A stretch of 64,000 nt of DNA from Lentisphaera marina (GTDB taxonomy: Bacteria > Verrucomicrobiota > Lentisphaeria > Lentisphaerales > Lentisphaeraceae): positions 186,001 through 250,000 of the forward strand of contig NZ_JAQZZL010000001.1 of the NCBI RefSeq assembly GCF_028745505.1, given 5' to 3'. The translations under genes were made by a program, and so were the position numbers. The notes under the pieces were generated by a model. That model was not told the DNA's origin, did not search any database, and worked only from the letters and a program-made list of their open reading frames with translations. Below, piece after piece: positions 26,395 to 34,656 of this stretch (positions are counted from its first letter, which is position 1; each line of letters begins with the position of its first letter).

Positions 26395-28464
26395 TTAATC
26401 GGTAAAGATAATGCTTATGCCCTCTATAGGATATTTTTTGAGCTCTTTAATTTGGCCCTTGTGAATGATTAATTGCTTAGGTTTTTGCTTGAATTTCTTA
26501 AGGCTCCACAGCTCATTAACTTTTGTGTGGCTGATATCCAAAATATCCAGTTTAAGCTCACTGAGTTCATGGATATTAGAAAAATCCGTATGACTAAGGT
26601 TGAGAACTTTGGGGGCTAGTGTATCCAAAATAGAGTGATTAATAAATTGATTGGTGGCCAACTGTTTGACCGTTGCTAAACCATTACTATAAGCAAGAGA
26701 CAAAGTCGGCCCTTGTTCAGATTTGGTAAAAATGAAATTAAGATCCTGGCTTTTCATGTCAGAGTTGGCAAGAAGGACGTATTCCCGTACGAGTTGACTG
26801 TGCTCTTCAGGTGTACTAACTTGTCCATGACGAATGAGTATATACATTTTCAGCCATCTTCGATGCCGCGGCAGTTCTTTAGCCAGTTGAACGGTTTGTT
26901 CAATCGTAAGAAGTTTACTATCATCAGGTTTGATTTTTTTATATTTTGTATTGAGACGGGTAATAACGAAGACGTGCGGGGCTTCGTCAGCACATTCAGC
27001 AAAAGCAAAATCAGCCTGTGTAAACTCCTGCTTAATCATGTGAACAAATGCCTTTTCGGCCCAAGCATTTACATTTTTAGGATTTTCACGGATGGCAAGA
27101 TCACACAAAGCAAGTGCCATTTCAAAATCATATTTACGACTGTTGGAAATAGCCGTACCCACAAGGAGTCGGGAAAAGTGTTCATCAACATCTTTGTAAG
27201 CAATTAGATTTTTCTTAAAGGCCGCGATTGTCTGGTCAACTTCATTCACCATAAGTTCACGATTTAACTTTTCTTTTTTATAAAGAGTAAGTGACTTTTC
27301 AGCTCGTTCTTTAGCTAAACGTTCTTGAGTAGCACGGTTTTGGAGTGCTGTAATAAATAGTAAAGTCAGTACTATCGTCGCAAAGGTAAAAGTGATAGCA
27401 CTTTGACAAAGGCGTTTATTTCTTTTATAAATAAGTTGGACTTGCTTTCCTAAATGAGCATGTTCAGCTTTAGTTGCATAGCCACGTAAATAAGCTTGAA
27501 TATCGTCTCGAAAATCAATGGCCGACTCATAGCGTTGGTCCTGCTTGAGGCTAAGAGCCTTGAGACACACCGCTTCAAGGCTCTCGGGAATGATTTTTTC
27601 AGTTGACTCTAATTTAGCTATAATTCCTTTTCGAGTTTTAAAGAGTACTTCCTGAGGTGTAGCCGCCTGAATATGGGTCTTCCCGCTTAGTATATAAAAA
27701 AGCACTGCTCCCAAAGCATAAATATCAGTTTGTTCATTTTTTTCTTGACTAAGCCCTGCTTGTTCAGGTGCCATGAACCCTGGAGTACCTTTTAGTGAGC
27801 CTGTACGTGTCATATCGTTAAGCAAATTACAATTAAGAGAGAATTGATCTAGATACAGCTCATCATCGGTATTATTAATTATCTTAGCTAAGCCCCAATC
27901 GATAAGTAGAACATCGCCAAAAGCTCCCACTTGAATATTACTGGGTTTAATATCTAAATGTAGAGTTTGACGTGAATGGGCATATGCTACTGCGTCACAA
28001 ACCTTGACCAAAACATCCAATAAATCAACGAGCTCCACACTTGGCTCTTGGCATTTATGATAAGCTATTATGAGCTTTTCTAAACTGTTCCCTCTGAGTA
28101 ACTCCATAGTAAAAAAAGGCTTATCATCTTTATCAAGTTCAATATTAAAAACAGGAATAATATTCGGATGGTGTAAATTAGCCGTAATACGAGCTTCTCT
28201 TAAGAAGCGTTCATAGGCCTCTTGATTGTCTGCAATTGGACGAGCAAGTGCTACATGGCGGTCAGCATTAAAATCAAATGCTCTGAAAATATTCTTTTCT
28301 CCACCGTGATCAAATTTTTCTAACTCTTCAAAATGGAGTCTCTCCAGTAATTTCGCTTGAATTGGAAAAAGAACCTTACTATCATAATCTTCCGCTTCGT
28401 CATCATAGAACGGAAGGAGTTTTGGATTGAGCTCACCCAACACTGTCTCTGTATGTTTTTTCAT
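26395..28464 (-). CDS. Membrane Ser/Thr protein kinase, WNK-like lysine placement, TPR/LRR C-terminus
   Basis: A complete 689-residue member of the family. Kinase domain about 46-320: Gly-rich loop GGEKNIFR with K57; VALA at 71-74 (Ala74 in place of the VAIK lysine); helix-C Glu90; HLDIKPSN (D171, K173, N176); DWG (D189); APE. A TM segment lies near 355-375, then a coiled-coil stretch (about 375-410), TPR-like helices (about 430-520: ALCDLAIRENPKNVNAWAEKA) and a leucine-rich-repeat-like end (about 600-680). It should sit in the inner membrane with the kinase in the cytoplasm. It lies in the tRNA-Leu island, 1.9 kb upstream of the sigma factor at 23850. Signal and substrate unknown. Confidence 0.92.
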   Translation of the reverse strand: MKKHTETVLGELNPKLLPFYDDEAEDYDSKVLFPIQAKLLERLHFEELEKFDHGGEKNIFRAFDFNADRHVALARPIADNQEAYERFLREARITANLHHPNIIPVFNIELDKDDKPFFTMELLRGNSLEKLIIAYHKCQEPSVELVDLLDVLVKVCDAVAYAHSRQTLHLDIKPSNIQVGAFGDVLLIDWGLAKIINNTDDELYLDQFSLNCNLLNDMTRTGSLKGTPGFMAPEQAGLSQEKNEQTDIYALGAVLFYILSGKTHIQAATPQEVLFKTRKGIIAKLESTEKIIPESLEAVCLKALSLKQDQRYESAIDFRDDIQAYLRGYATKAEHAHLGKQVQLIYKRNKRLCQSAITFTFATIVLTLLFITALQNRATQERLAKERAEKSLTLYKKEKLNRELMVNEVDQTIAAFKKNLIAYKDVDEHFSRLLVGTAISNSRKYDFEMALALCDLAIRENPKNVNAWAEKAFVHMIKQEFTQADFAFAECADEAPHVFVITRLNTKYKKIKPDDSKLLTIEQTVQLAKELPRHRRWLKMYILIRHGQVSTPEEHSQLVREYVLLANSDMKSQDLNFIFTKSEQGPTLSLAYSNGLATVKQLATNQFINHSILDTLAPKVLNLSHTDFSNIHELSELKLDILDISHTKVNELWSLKKFKQKPKQLIIHKGQIKELKKYPIEGISIIFTD

Positions 28465-28690
28465 AAGTTTTAATACCGATATTTATTACGATAATCAACC
28501 ATAAATTTTAGCATTTTTCAATAAAAAATTAAATTATGATTGGCACCTAAGCTGCAATCATAACCAAAAATTTCTTTTTTTCCATAATATCATATCTTCC
28601 ACCTCCCTAGTTAATAGATACAATATACAGCTCATACTTTCAACCATCCTCCACTCTGTTTACGCAAACTAACTCTTTGTAACAAAGTTT

Positions 28691-28736
28691 TCCCGCCCTG
28701 CCTATTGAAAATAGGATTAGTCAACCCAAGGCGGGA
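28691..28736. other. Nested hairpin downstream of the GH27 gene
   Basis: Outer stem TCCCGCC/GGCGGGA enclosing a CCTATT-GAA-AATAGG hairpin. It lies just after the GH27 stop. There is no proper U-run on the minus strand, so it may be an mRNA 3' stabiliser or a weak terminator. Confidence 0.4.
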
Positions 28737-28743
28737 GTATTAA

Positions 28744-30495
28744 CTATTGAGAATTACGCTCTTGAGATATCTTTAAAAATAATACGCCATGGCTGCTGAC
28801 AATTGAAGAAAAAGATTGGTCCAAGATACCAATATCTCTCTGTCGCCAGAGATCGCGAAGCTTACCGCTCATACCTAAATCTTCTGCAGAAAAAGTGAGT
28901 ATTTGATCCTTTTCTGAAATATTGAACAATGCAACGGCCTTATCACCGCCAGCAAGGTCCTTAGCCCAGATTTCATAACTGCCTTTCTGATTACTAATTC
29001 TATAACCTTGCTTACAAAGTGGATCCTGATTTACCGCTAGAACTTCGTCATTGGTGACAAGGTTAATGTCAAATTCATCCATACTTGTTATGTCACAGGA
29101 TAATAATAAGGGCTGAGTGAGGATACACCATAAGCTTACCTGGTGATACTGCTCAGAAGCCGTCAAGGGAGAAGGTTTGAACACTACCTCCGCGCGATTC
29201 GGCTTACCAAGTGGTCCAATCTGCAGCATGTCGAGATCTCCATAGTGACCAGGACGCGTCAAAGACAAACGCTTCTCCATTTGAAAGGGAGCGATCATCA
29301 TCTTCCAATCAGCATGAATATCACCGGTAAGGCGCCACAAATTACAATATTTGGAAACAAAAGTATCTTCAAGATCTTCATGTTTAGGAGAAAGACTTAA
29401 AATAATATCACGCTCAAGTTCGTAAAAATTATCATGCACCCGCTTTGTGATTCCTGACTCGGGAGTTTTAATTGATTTTTTTTTCGAAGGCCAATAACCT
29501 TTTAGTGCATTCTCTCCCAAATGTGGCTTTTTCTTAAGGATATGTGCAAGTTCTTTTTCATTTTTCTCCAAAGTCCATTCCTTCCAGTCATATTTCACGT
29601 AATCAATACCCCAATCGGCAAATTGTTGTGCGTCACGACCTACCAACCATACATCTCCGACTTTACAAAGGTTTTTTACAATGCCATGTGGGTATCGTCC
29701 GAAAACCTGATAGGGATTCTGGCGTTGAATTTCCGATAAATAAAACTCTGAATAATCACCTTCTTTATTTGGTGACGATCCGCCAATATAACCTGCATAG
29801 GTTGACATCCATGGTGTCGAATAAAGACCAAGCTTAAATCCTTTTTCGTTAACAAAAGCAACCAGTTGCTTCATATCACCAAATTTACCATTTGGCTGGA
29901 TGGCTTGCGTGTTTGGATCACGTTCGCCCATCCAACAATCGTCGATATTCACATATGTCCAGCCATAGTCAGCCAGCCCTTTTTCCTCCATTGAGGAAGC
30001 GATTTCCCGGATAGCCTTATCACTGACCCCCTCGGAATGTACGTACCAGCTGTTCCAACCCATGGGCGGTGTCAGACAAATAGTATCACCCACGCGCAGA
30101 ATAAACTTGCGTTTATCCTTTCCTTTGATATTGGTTGCGCTTAAGGTCAGTACCACATCTCCCTTTACTCCGGGAGCAAGACCGTTGATCCAGCCGCTTT
30201 TTTCATCAATAGTCACCCCCTCAGGTAAACCCTGAGCAGAATACTCAATAGGCTTTTCTCCAGTAGCCGACACACGAAAACGAATGGGATTACCAGGTCG
30301 CACACCAAATATAGCAGTACTAGTAATTTTTGGCTTAGGAGATGCTTTCGGCGTTAAAATCTCCTTGCCTTTAATTCGGGCATCATAAATATCTTGTTGA
30401 CTAGCATTGAGCTTGACGGAAGCTATTGCACCACCCAAAATGGTCAATTTAATTAATTGTGTATATACTGCTAGAGCACATGATTTATTTTTCAT
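28744..30495 (-). CDS. GH27 alpha-galactosidase-like glycosidase with N-terminal Ig-like domain
   Basis: A 583-residue protein. Signal peptide about 1-32. A putative Ig-like domain (about 55-137: ITSTAIFGVRPGNPIRFRV..GLPEGVTID..GWINGLAPG) precedes the GH27 barrel, which begins LTPPMGWNSW (141-150). The nucleophile is probably D303 in KYDW and the acid/base D422 in GDLDML. The C-terminus is a beta-sandwich (about 500-580). It hydrolyses terminal alpha-galactosyl or alpha-N-acetylgalactosaminyl units, in the periplasm or outside. Shine-Dalgarno AAGGA. It shares a 13-bp upstream element with the island sulfatases, suggesting common control. Confidence 0.9.
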   Translation of the reverse strand: MKNKSCALAVYTQLIKLTILGGAIASVKLNASQQDIYDARIKGKEILTPKASPKPKITSTAIFGVRPGNPIRFRVSATGEKPIEYSAQGLPEGVTIDEKSGWINGLAPGVKGDVVLTLSATNIKGKDKRKFILRVGDTICLTPPMGWNSWYVHSEGVSDKAIREIASSMEEKGLADYGWTYVNIDDCWMGERDPNTQAIQPNGKFGDMKQLVAFVNEKGFKLGLYSTPWMSTYAGYIGGSSPNKEGDYSEFYLSEIQRQNPYQVFGRYPHGIVKNLCKVGDVWLVGRDAQQFADWGIDYVKYDWKEWTLEKNEKELAHILKKKPHLGENALKGYWPSKKKSIKTPESGITKRVHDNFYELERDIILSLSPKHEDLEDTFVSKYCNLWRLTGDIHADWKMMIAPFQMEKRLSLTRPGHYGDLDMLQIGPLGKPNRAEVVFKPSPLTASEQYHQVSLWCILTQPLLLSCDITSMDEFDINLVTNDEVLAVNQDPLCKQGYRISNQKGSYEIWAKDLAGGDKAVALFNISEKDQILTFSAEDLGMSGKLRDLWRQRDIGILDQSFSSIVSSHGVLFLKISQERNSQ

Positions 30496-30608
30496 CTCAA
30501 TCCTTATGGCTAATATCTAAACTCTTAAAAGTGAATGATGATCCCAAGAAAGCCGAAAAGACTTTGTTCAGAAATCTACATTTATATCTATAATATCGTT
30601 AGTTAGTC

Positions 30609-30621
30609 GGCCTTCTTATCA
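30609..30621 (-). promoter_or_regulatory. 13-bp core of the island upstream motif (copy C)
   Basis: GGCCTTCTTATCA, identical to the core of the motif at 23397-23428, 113 bases upstream of the GH27 start. The flanking bases differ, and the distance is larger than for the sulfatases. Confidence 0.4.
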
Positions 30622-31254
30622 TAAGACAGCAATATTTATTTATAACAAATAACGCACTCTCTATAGAGAGTAACACATGCGGGCCTTTAGTGACGCGCAA
30701 CGTAAATCGAGAAAAAAGTGAAAATCAGTTTGATTTAATATCGTATTTCAAAAAATAAGTGTACCTTAGTACTAAACAACGGCACAACTCCCACTGCCAT
30801 ATCATGTATGTCTAAGTCACCGGTTGTCCATCATCGGGTCGGTAAATAAAACTTATCATATTTTTTCTGGTGAACTTGTCCTTTTTCTAAAATACTATCA
30901 AACTGCCACAATGAACTTAGGCATAAAGGTTCACTCTTATCTGTACAAAGCCCCATAACTCGATTAAAGATTCTTTCAAAAACTGCCAGTTTAGCATCGC
31001 TATTCGCTCCCACAAAAAAAGGCTTTTCAGCCTAATAAGTACTGAAAGCAAAACTACATTTATGATCGAGCATCCAACTCATCCATTGACGTGAAACTGT
31101 AATTTCTACACTTTTTCATTTAAATTCATTTTACCCAGGTACCCTTATCTCAATAAATTTCATTATAATTAGTATAACTAATACACATGGATATGAGATA
31201 ACAAAATCCGCACATCTCACTTTGACTAAAATCGCCATAGATAGCTCTGAGAAA
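30622..31254. other. Right-end non-coding part of the island
   Basis: No convincing gene. A 60-codon minus-strand frame (30831-31013) has no recognisable motif; it could be a remnant but is not called. An AGGC-rich short hairpin occurs near 31018-31032. This is where integration genes might be expected, but none is seen. Confidence 0.4.
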
Positions 31255-31281
31255 TAAAAAAGGCCGAGCTTCAAATGAAGC

Positions 31282-31289
<8 letters not shown>
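31255..31289 (-). terminator. Terminator of tRNA-Leu
   Basis: Stem AGGCCGAGCTTC/GAAGCTCGGCCT with loop AAAT and a U-run on the minus strand. The arm differs from the 18154-18188 hairpin by a compensatory A-T to G-C exchange. Confidence 0.8.
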
Positions 31290-31374
<85 letters not shown>

Positions 31375-31680
31375 GTTGCGGTCACAGAAAATGTAGTTAT
31401 CTAAGGAAAAATCCAGTTAAAAAATACATTTTTTTAGTTTTTTTTCATTCTTGCCGATTCCAGCAAGATTTTCCCTCATTTTTTGAAGTCATTTACTAAG
31501 GGAGTCAAAGACCCCATCATTGGCCTAAATCAGTAAAAAACGACCCTACACACAGTCAACCACCCTTTTTAAGCCTAAGAATCGCTACTTTTTTGTATTT
31601 ATTTCAAATTGAGTGCTTCTTGCAATTCACTTAATCAACTACCTTAGAGAAAACTTTATAATGCAATAGGAGCTCCTTTA
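31375..31680. other. Intergenic region with divergent promoters
   Basis: 306 bases between the tRNA-Leu start (minus) and the lipoprotein gene (plus). It must contain the promoters of both. No single strong box was singled out. Confidence 0.4.
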
Positions 31681-32883
31681 ATGAATCTTAAGCCTTTAAG
31701 CCTAATCGGCTCAATCCTTTTTCTTTTTTTATTTTCATGTACTAGTTCAAAACAAGAAGAACAGGCAACTGAAAGTAAATACCAAGTTTATCAAAATGGT
31801 AAAATACTAGATAAATACAAATCAGAAAGAATTGATCGTGAATGCTTAGTCTTAAAAGACGGCCGCTCTGTATTTAAAGGTGAACTCGAATACGCCAATG
31901 CACACTACAGTGATGCTGAAGTTGTCGATCTCAAGGGCCGTACTCTTATATATACAGAAAACAACGGACCTAGCGACTTTTCACAAGACATAGAAACACA
32001 AGTTGAAGAAATACCTCTTCACGAGCGTGCTAACTTCGCCCTTATTTACACAGATGATCAAGGTGCTAATACAGTCGAAACTATTGTCAAAGATGGCAGC
32101 CTTCACTACAAAAAGCCTGGCCCTAGTCCTGAAGAGCTTGCTGAACAAAAAGCGAAAGAAGAGGAAGAAGCCAAGATTGCCGCTGCGAAAAAGGAAGAAG
32201 ACGACAGAATTGCTGCGGAAGCTAAGATCGCCGCTGCAGCTGCTTTAGCTGTTGCCAATGCTCAAGCCGATGCCGATGCCAAAGCTGCTAAAGAAGCTAA
32301 GGCTGCTAAAGAGGCTAAGGCTGCTGAGGAAGCCAGATTAGCTGAAGAGACCAAAGCCGCCGAGGAAGCTAGATTAGCGGCCGAAGCCAAAGCTGCTGAA
32401 GATGCTAGATTAGCTGCCAATATGAGAAATGTTATAACTATCAAATGTAATACTAGCCTAGATAAAGAAGCAACTGTTAAAAAAGGTGAACTCACTCTTA
32501 TCTCAACTTTATTTTCTAAGAAATCAAAAGAAGACTTAGACAAAGTTGTTTCCTACAGAAAGGTAGAAAACTTCGCATCTTCAAGCGACTACACTATCGA
32601 GTACCACAACAAGCAAGCTAACAAGAAATACATCTATCACCTAGCCGTTGAGCTCAAACAAGGAGAAGAGGTATTATTCTCATCTACTGTACCAGTAACT
32701 TGTACTGAGAATGGAAAACTCGACCAAGAAGAAATCAACGTCATCTTAGGAGCTCCTGTCGTAGAGGAAGTTATCGAGACTGCTGAGACTGCTGAGACTG
32801 CTGAGACTGCTGAGACTGCTGAGACTGCTGAGACTGCTGAGACTGCTGAGACTGCTGAGACTGCTGAGACTGCTGAGAAGTAA
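31681..32883 (+). CDS. Predicted lipoprotein with Ala/Lys/Glu-rich coiled coil and tandem repeats
   Basis: A 400-residue protein. Signal with lipobox LFSC (Cys20). Residues about 30-150 form an unrecognised globular region; about 155-245 form a long TolA-like coiled coil (repeated AKAAEEARLA patterns); about 250-360 a second globular region (VITIKCNTSLDKEATVKKGELTL); and the end is a perfect ETA tandem repeat. Shine-Dalgarno AGGAG. A strong terminator follows, so it is monocistronic. Surface or periplasm-spanning structural role is inference; function unknown. Confidence 0.8.
   Translation: MNLKPLSLIGSILFLFLFSCTSSKQEEQATESKYQVYQNGKILDKYKSERIDRECLVLKDGRSVFKGELEYANAHYSDAEVVDLKGRTLIYTENNGPSDFSQDIETQVEEIPLHERANFALIYTDDQGANTVETIVKDGSLHYKKPGPSPEELAEQKAKEEEEAKIAAAKKEEDDRIAAEAKIAAAAALAVANAQADADAKAAKEAKAAKEAKAAEEARLAEETKAAEEARLAAEAKAAEDARLAANMRNVITIKCNTSLDKEATVKKGELTLISTLFSKKSKEDLDKVVSYRKVENFASSSDYTIEYHNKQANKKYIYHLAVELKQGEEVLFSSTVPVTCTENGKLDQEEINVILGAPVVEEVIETAETAETAETAETAETAETAETAETAETAETAEK
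32776..32874 (+). repeat. Eleven perfect copies of a 9-bp repeat
   Basis: GAGACTGCT repeated 11 times without change, encoding Glu-Thr-Ala, at the extreme C-terminal end of the lipoprotein gene. Copy number should vary by slippage without frameshift. Confidence 0.95.
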
Positions 32884-32905
32884 GCAACTCTCCAACTATT
32901 TCAAG

Positions 32906-32933
32906 AAAGCCTTCCAAACGGAAGGCTTTTTTT
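32906..32933 (+). terminator. Intrinsic terminator of the lipoprotein gene
   Basis: Stem AAAGCCTTCC/GGAAGGCTTT with loop AAAC and a T-run, 23 bases after the stop codon. Confidence 0.9.
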
Positions 32934-33107
32934 ATTTCATGATTAAGCAGTCGACCCTGTGAGCTCTTGCTTTCTTCTCACCGTATACCTAACAGTGTAT
33001 GTTATTTAGATTGGTATAAAGCACCTATATCGTTAACTAGGCAATTATCTTTTATTGTTAACAATCCCACAAAGCTAGATCTCTGGCACACTCTAAACTT
33101 AAAGAAT

Positions 33108-33749
33108 CTACTTAGCCTGGTAATGCTGAATAAAAGCATCCAAAATAACTTTCAGATGCTTATTAGATTTTGATTTTTCATAAAGCTTTAAAAGTGCCAT
33201 ATCATCTTCAGTAATGTCTTTTTTCTCAATGATATAAGACATCTTATTCCCGAACTTATCCTCCATTGATACTCTTATCCCCTGCTCGCAGCGAACGACG
33301 TCACTAAAAAAACTGCTACTATGATTAAATGTTTGTTTTGAAACTTTTCCCGTAGCTACCTGTACTTCAGCTTTGGGTTCTGGATCCGCATCCATAAGCT
33401 TTAAAACTTCTAAAGTCATCAACTCTAAAACACCTCCATCAACCCCTTCCAATTGAGATAATTGACTATCCAAAGCACGATGCTTCTGGATAGGCGTCAT
33501 GCGACTCGCCTGCTTCTCTTGTGCTTTTAATTTTTCAACAATCAAATCTTTTTTTTCTTGATTATTAAGAGTTCGTTTTTTGGAATCTTTTATTTCAAGT
33601 GTTTTTGGGGAAGGTGGCTCGCTATGAGCTGCTTGCTCTCCCGCCACTTCCTGAATTTCTTCAGTCTCTACAGGTTCAAATCCCCCATTGAGGAAAATCA
33701 CAAGCAGGATCACTAAGTGCAAAACAATACTGACAACAAAAGCTTTCAT
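33108..33749 (-). CDS. TonB/TolA-like single-TM protein, uncharacterised
   Basis: A 213-residue protein. An N-terminal hydrophobic anchor (VVSIVLHLVILLVIFL, about 4-20) is followed by an acidic, charged linker and helical stretches, as in TonB/TolA-type proteins. The C-terminal domain (about 125-213) is not a recognised TonB fold. It is convergent with the coiled-coil lipoprotein and next to TolB and an HAD hydrolase, so a role in a Tol-like envelope system is possible but unproven. No clear Shine-Dalgarno site. Confidence 0.55.
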   Translation of the reverse strand: MKAFVVSIVLHLVILLVIFLNGGFEPVETEEIQEVAGEQAAHSEPPSPKTLEIKDSKKRTLNNQEKKDLIVEKLKAQEKQASRMTPIQKHRALDSQLSQLEGVDGGVLELMTLEVLKLMDADPEPKAEVQVATGKVSKQTFNHSSSFFSDVVRCEQGIRVSMEDKFGNKMSYIIEKKDITEDDMALLKLYEKSKSNKHLKVILDAFIQHYQAK

Positions 33750-33860
33750 AGGAATATTTAATTGATAATTAGAAAGTTATAAAGCTAACTACTAAACCCA
33801 TTGCCAAGCTTTTTCTAGTAAATCCCTAGCTTTTCTTTCTATAGCTAAGCTCAAGTAAGT

Positions 33861-34532
33861 CTATTTAAAAGATAGGATCGGCCAATTATTCAATTCGGCC
33901 GCTGCTAAGAGTTTTGGCGCAGGATTCACCGCAAAAGGCTTACCCACAGCCTCCATAATAACAACATCTGCAGAACTATCGCCATAATAAGCTGAACTAT
34001 TCAGGCTCCCTCCATTTTCCAGAAAAAAGTCTTGCATTAATTCAACCTTCCCCTGACCTAAACAATACTTACCGCTACGCTTACCAGTGTAGATACCATC
34101 ACGCATCTCGAGGCCACTAGCAATCAAATGCTCAAAACCTAGATATTCCTTTAGAGCATAAGCAATGACTGAGTTAGTTGCCGTAATTAAACAAAGCAAC
34201 TTCCCCTCTTTCATCTGCTCACGAATCATTCGCTCCGCCTCGGGGTAAATCTTTTGCTTGACCACATCATTAAAATGTTGATGAGATAGCTCTAGCATTT
34301 GCTCTTCAGTCTTACCTTTAAACTCGGCCAACTGAAAGTCCATGAACTCATCTTGATCCAAAGTATTATTTAAGTAATCCTGATAATATTTATCCGCTAA
34401 GTCTAAAGCATTGGCAGGTGCGACACCTCGAGCATGTAAAAACTCTTTCCAAGAAACATCACAATCATTATTAATAATTGTGTGATCCATATCCCAAAAA
34501 TAAACTTGTCTTTGATGATCTTGTCTTTGCAT
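33861..34532 (-). CDS. HAD superfamily subfamily IB hydrolase (SerB-like)
   Basis: A 223-residue protein. The HAD nucleophile motif is WDMDHT (D14, D16), followed by motif II in LITATN, motif III Lys in GKVEL, and motif IV YGDSSADVVIMEAVG. This order matches the IB group of phosphatases related to phosphoserine phosphatase and PGP/histidinol phosphatases. Substrate cannot be read. Divergent from tolB; 110 bases downstream is the TonB-like gene in the same direction. Confidence 0.88.
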   Translation of the reverse strand: MQRQDHQRQVYFWDMDHTIINNDCDVSWKEFLHARGVAPANALDLADKYYQDYLNNTLDQDEFMDFQLAEFKGKTEEQMLELSHQHFNDVVKQKIYPEAERMIREQMKEGKLLCLITATNSVIAYALKEYLGFEHLIASGLEMRDGIYTGKRSGKYCLGQGKVELMQDFFLENGGSLNSSAYYGDSSADVVIMEAVGKPFAVNPAPKLLAAAELNNWPILSFK

Positions 34533-34656
34533 GTCTTTTATGTCGCCTTTTTTTCAAGCTTTAAGCTAATTTTTAGTATTTTTCCGATTGCATAGCTAAT
34601 AATATCCTTCAATCTTAGACAATGTCGGATCAAATCAACTTACAGGGTTTAAAAAA

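Noticed and set aside
30831-31013. Minus-strand 60-codon frame near the island's right end
   Set aside because: Considered as an integrase or transposase remnant, but no motif supports it.
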